Assembly (NCBI GenBank): GCA_965117025.1
Contig: OZ220746.1
Coordinates: 434,001 to 498,000, forward strand
Length of the DNA: 64,000 nt
Source: VXPQ01 sp965117025
GTDB lineage: Bacteria; Bacteroidota; Rhodothermia; Rhodothermales; VXPQ01
Reading direction: 5' to 3'
In this document: one piece after another, positions 61,856 through 64,000 of the stretch
How the letters are laid out: each line of letters opens with the position of its first letter
Position numbering within the stretch: the stretch's first letter is position 1
Program-made: the position numbers and the translations under genes
The notes under the pieces: generated by a model
The model's database searches: none
What the model was told of the DNA's origin: nothing
The model's input: only the letters and a program-made list of their open reading frames with translations

Positions 61856-64000
61856 ATGAACCGACTTGCTACGTATTTTGGGACGTTTGCCGCCATCTTC
61901 ACGCTTGCGCTATGGGCTTCTTCGCCCGCTCTGGCCCAGGTTGAAATCGAGGTTGCAGCCGGGCAAAACACTATTCTCGACGCCGTTGCCCAGGCATCCC
62001 CCGGGGACATAATTGTGCTCACTACCGACGGCGGGGAATACCCCAATGACGACGAGATCAAACCGGACATACCCCTGACTTTCATGGCCGCGCCCGGCTT
62101 GACGAATCGTCCCGTACTGACGAACAACGGCACCGACGGCACGAAGGATATCTTCCGGCTGTACAACGACCTCACCCTTATAGGGCTGGAAATCGACGGA
62201 CTCAATGAAGCGAAGTACGGTATCCGCACCGGCTCAGGATCCGGGGACGCCGCAAACGTGACGCAGGGCTACGTGCTGAAAATCATGGACTGCTATTTCC
62301 ATGATATCGTCAGCGGCAGCGACGGCAACGCCTTCCGCGCCTACGGGTCTACACTGGCCGATTCCATCATTATACGCAACAGTCTGTTCGAAAATATGGG
62401 GAAGGAAGGCGTCCGGGTACGCGACGAAGACAGCGACCGGCGCGGCTTCGGCTTCTTCAACGTGAATTACTTCGAGGTGTCACACTCTACCTTCTGGGAT
62501 ATCAAGAACGATGCGATCAGCGTCTACGGCGGCGACGAAGATCCGAACACACCCGGGCCGGAAGTGCTCATCGATCATGTGACGATCTACAACGCCGGGC
62601 ACTACGTCATCAATCTGAAAGATGTGGAAAATGCCCAGATTACTAATTCGATTCTGGTCGGAAACTACGATATCATCAATGCAACCGGCAAAACGCTGGG
62701 GGCGCCCTGGCTGGTGACCGGTGCGCGCATCGCCTACACCGACACGCTCAATGTCAGCGACGATGGCGTCTGGACAGGTAACCGACCAACTCCCACGGAA
62801 GAATCCCTCTATGCGGTCGATCCCATGTTTGCCGATCCGGACAACGGAGACTTTACCCTCTCCAGCGCCTCGCCCCTCATCGGCGCAGGCGAAGACGGTT
62901 CAGACCTGGGCGACATGCGCTGGTCGTCTTCCGGAGGAGGAGGTGGCGGCGCCGTACATCAGGTGGCGGCCGGTCAGAACACGCTGATGGAGGCAGTAGA
63001 GGCCGCTGCGGCAGGCGACATCATCGAACTCACCGACAGCGGCGGGGAATACCTCAACGACGACCAGATCAACATCGAAGTCCCTCTTACGATCCGGGCC
63101 GCTGCCGGCTTGGCCGCTAAACCGGTCATCAAAAACAATGAACCGGACGAGAGTACGCGCGTCGTCTTTCGCATCTACGACGATTTCACGCTTCACGGCA
63201 TAGAAATCGACGGACAGGCCGGGACGGATTTCAATGCGAAATACCTCCTGCGTATCGACGACAACGACGACGGGAGCGGCCTGCAGGCCGACGGCCTGAA
63301 CCTGAAGGTGTACGACAGCTACCTGCATGACGTGGTGGTAGGCGGCGACGGCAATTTCCTCCGTCAATACGCACTAACGCTTGCCGATTCCGTCATTTTC
63401 CGGAACGTGGTGCTGGACAACAGCGGCAAGGAAGGCATCCGGATCAAGGACGAGTCCAGCGATAACAAGGCGATGGGAATTCACAACGTCAATTATTTCG
63501 AGGTCTCGAATTCGACCATTTCGAACACGAAAAACGACGGTATTTACGTGGATGGCGGCGACGAAGACGAGAGCACCCCGGAACCGGAATTCATCGTAGA
63601 CGGCCTGACCTGTTACAACTGCGGTTTCGGCAACGGACGCGCGATCTTTCCCCGCAACATCCTCAATGCGACGATCACCAACAGCATCCTCGCCCATAGC
63701 AACACGGATACGGAAGGCTCGGTCCTGATCGAGGGCAACTCGAGCATTACCCATTCGAACTTGTTCGAAGTATCCCCCATCAAACTGTCCAGCGGGGCCA
63801 CGCAGCACAATATCCTCAATCTGGATCCCATGTTCGCAGACCCGGACAATCTGGACTTTACGCTCGGCCACAGAATTCTGCAGGAGGCGGGCTGGGGTGA
63901 TCCGCAGTGGACCATGGGAACCGTTTCGATCGAGGACGAGATCGTTTTGCCCACGCAGATGACCCTGGGGCAGAACTATCCCAATCCTTTCCGGGGGCAG
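61856..64000 (+). CDS. Duplicated right-handed parallel beta-helix protein, likely polysaccharide lyase-like (partial)
   Basis: The frame is open from ATG 61856 to the window end (715 codons, no stop). Signal peptide FAAIFTLALWASSPALAQ. Two homologous halves, about residues 28-345 and 366-690: each begins AAGQNTxxxAV, has GDII.LT..GGEY.NDD, NVNYFEVS.ST, GGDEDE..TPEPE-like and DPMFADPDN.DFTL marks, joined by a Gly-rich linker (GGGGGG, about 359-364). The fold resembles chondroitinase-B/alginate lyase (PL6) and DUF4957-type proteins. It ends LGQNYPNPFRGQ, the beginning of a T9SS tail. Confidence 0.8.
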   Translation, partial: MNRLATYFGTFAAIFTLALWASSPALAQVEIEVAAGQNTILDAVAQASPGDIIVLTTDGGEYPNDDEIKPDIPLTFMAAPGLTNRPVLTNNGTDGTKDIFRLYNDLTLIGLEIDGLNEAKYGIRTGSGSGDAANVTQGYVLKIMDCYFHDIVSGSDGNAFRAYGSTLADSIIIRNSLFENMGKEGVRVRDEDSDRRGFGFFNVNYFEVSHSTFWDIKNDAISVYGGDEDPNTPGPEVLIDHVTIYNAGHYVINLKDVENAQITNSILVGNYDIINATGKTLGAPWLVTGARIAYTDTLNVSDDGVWTGNRPTPTEESLYAVDPMFADPDNGDFTLSSASPLIGAGEDGSDLGDMRWSSSGGGGGGAVHQVAAGQNTLMEAVEAAAAGDIIELTDSGGEYLNDDQINIEVPLTIRAAAGLAAKPVIKNNEPDESTRVVFRIYDDFTLHGIEIDGQAGTDFNAKYLLRIDDNDDGSGLQADGLNLKVYDSYLHDVVVGGDGNFLRQYALTLADSVIFRNVVLDNSGKEGIRIKDESSDNKAMGIHNVNYFEVSNSTISNTKNDGIYVDGGDEDESTPEPEFIVDGLTCYNCGFGNGRAIFPRNILNATITNSILAHSNTDTEGSVLIEGNSSITHSNLFEVSPIKLSSGATQHNILNLDPMFADPDNLDFTLGHRILQEAGWGDPQWTMGTVSIEDEIVLPTQMTLGQNYPNPFRGQ

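Noticed and set aside
1..64000. tRNA, rRNA, CRISPR arrays, riboswitches or a replication origin
   Set aside because: I read the intergenic gaps for tRNA T-loop motifs, regular spaced repeats and DnaA-box clusters and found none I could support.

Overview
The window looks like part of a chromosome from a marine or halophilic member of the Bacteroidota/Rhodothermota group, most likely Rhodothermia. This is inferred from gene content: C-terminal type IX secretion (T9SS) sorting tails, a PorV/PorQ-like outer-membrane protein, a TonB receptor with a carboxypeptidase-regulatory-like domain, a NagB/PIG-L fusion, Bacteroidota-type -7 boxes (TAnnTTTG) before some genes, and a moderately high GC content by eye. 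No rRNA, tRNA, CRISPR array or complete transposase gene was seen.

Layout. 1-7.4 kb (minus strand): a T9SS Calx-beta-like surface protein, a WbqC-family protein, then an SGNH hydrolase and a sugar-dehydrogenase-like beta-propeller/HEAT protein ending in an azurin-like copper domain. A repeat cluster (B-A-B) separates the two gene pairs. 7.5-17.8 kb (plus): LD-carboxypeptidase, purN, purH, mreB-mreC, a PBP4-type DD-carboxypeptidase, then hslV, a NYN/OST-HTH-like protein and hslU. 17.9-22.1 kb: a surface-polysaccharide block (FemAB-like transferase, polytopic membrane protein, Wzx-like flippase). 22.2-31.8 kb: housekeeping genes (bacilliredoxin, NlpC/P60 lipoprotein, greA, FAH hydrolase, rplU-rpmA, an MtfA-like peptidase, ppiD, dapF, phoH, 3-hydroxyacyl-CoA dehydrogenase). 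31.9-38.1 kb: panD, panC, fumC, degP-like protease, a PEGA-like lipoprotein, aroB. 38.1-42.9 kb: a TamB-like gene split by an apparent frameshift. 42.9-50.5 kb (minus): a heme operon, hemE-rlu-hemF-hemH-hemL, followed by nagB/PIG-L. 50.6 kb to the end (plus): a dolichol/phytol-kinase-like protein, a tightly coupled outer-membrane operon (TonB receptor, T9SS cargo, PorV-like and FadL-like proteins), a heparinase II/III-like lyase and a duplicated parallel-beta-helix protein cut by the window end.

The least explained features are two families of short interspersed repeats: a MITE-like element with nested inverted repeats and TA flanks, and an 18-bp core with longer relatives. Their edges supply stop codons to greA, the MtfA-like gene and the WbqC gene. 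Other points worth attention are the SusD-less TonB/T9SS/PorV operon next to candidate polysaccharide lyases, the NYN protein between hslV and hslU with an altered active-site loop, the azurin-fused dehydrogenase, the histone-like tail on ribosomal protein L21, and a possible ATT start for greA.
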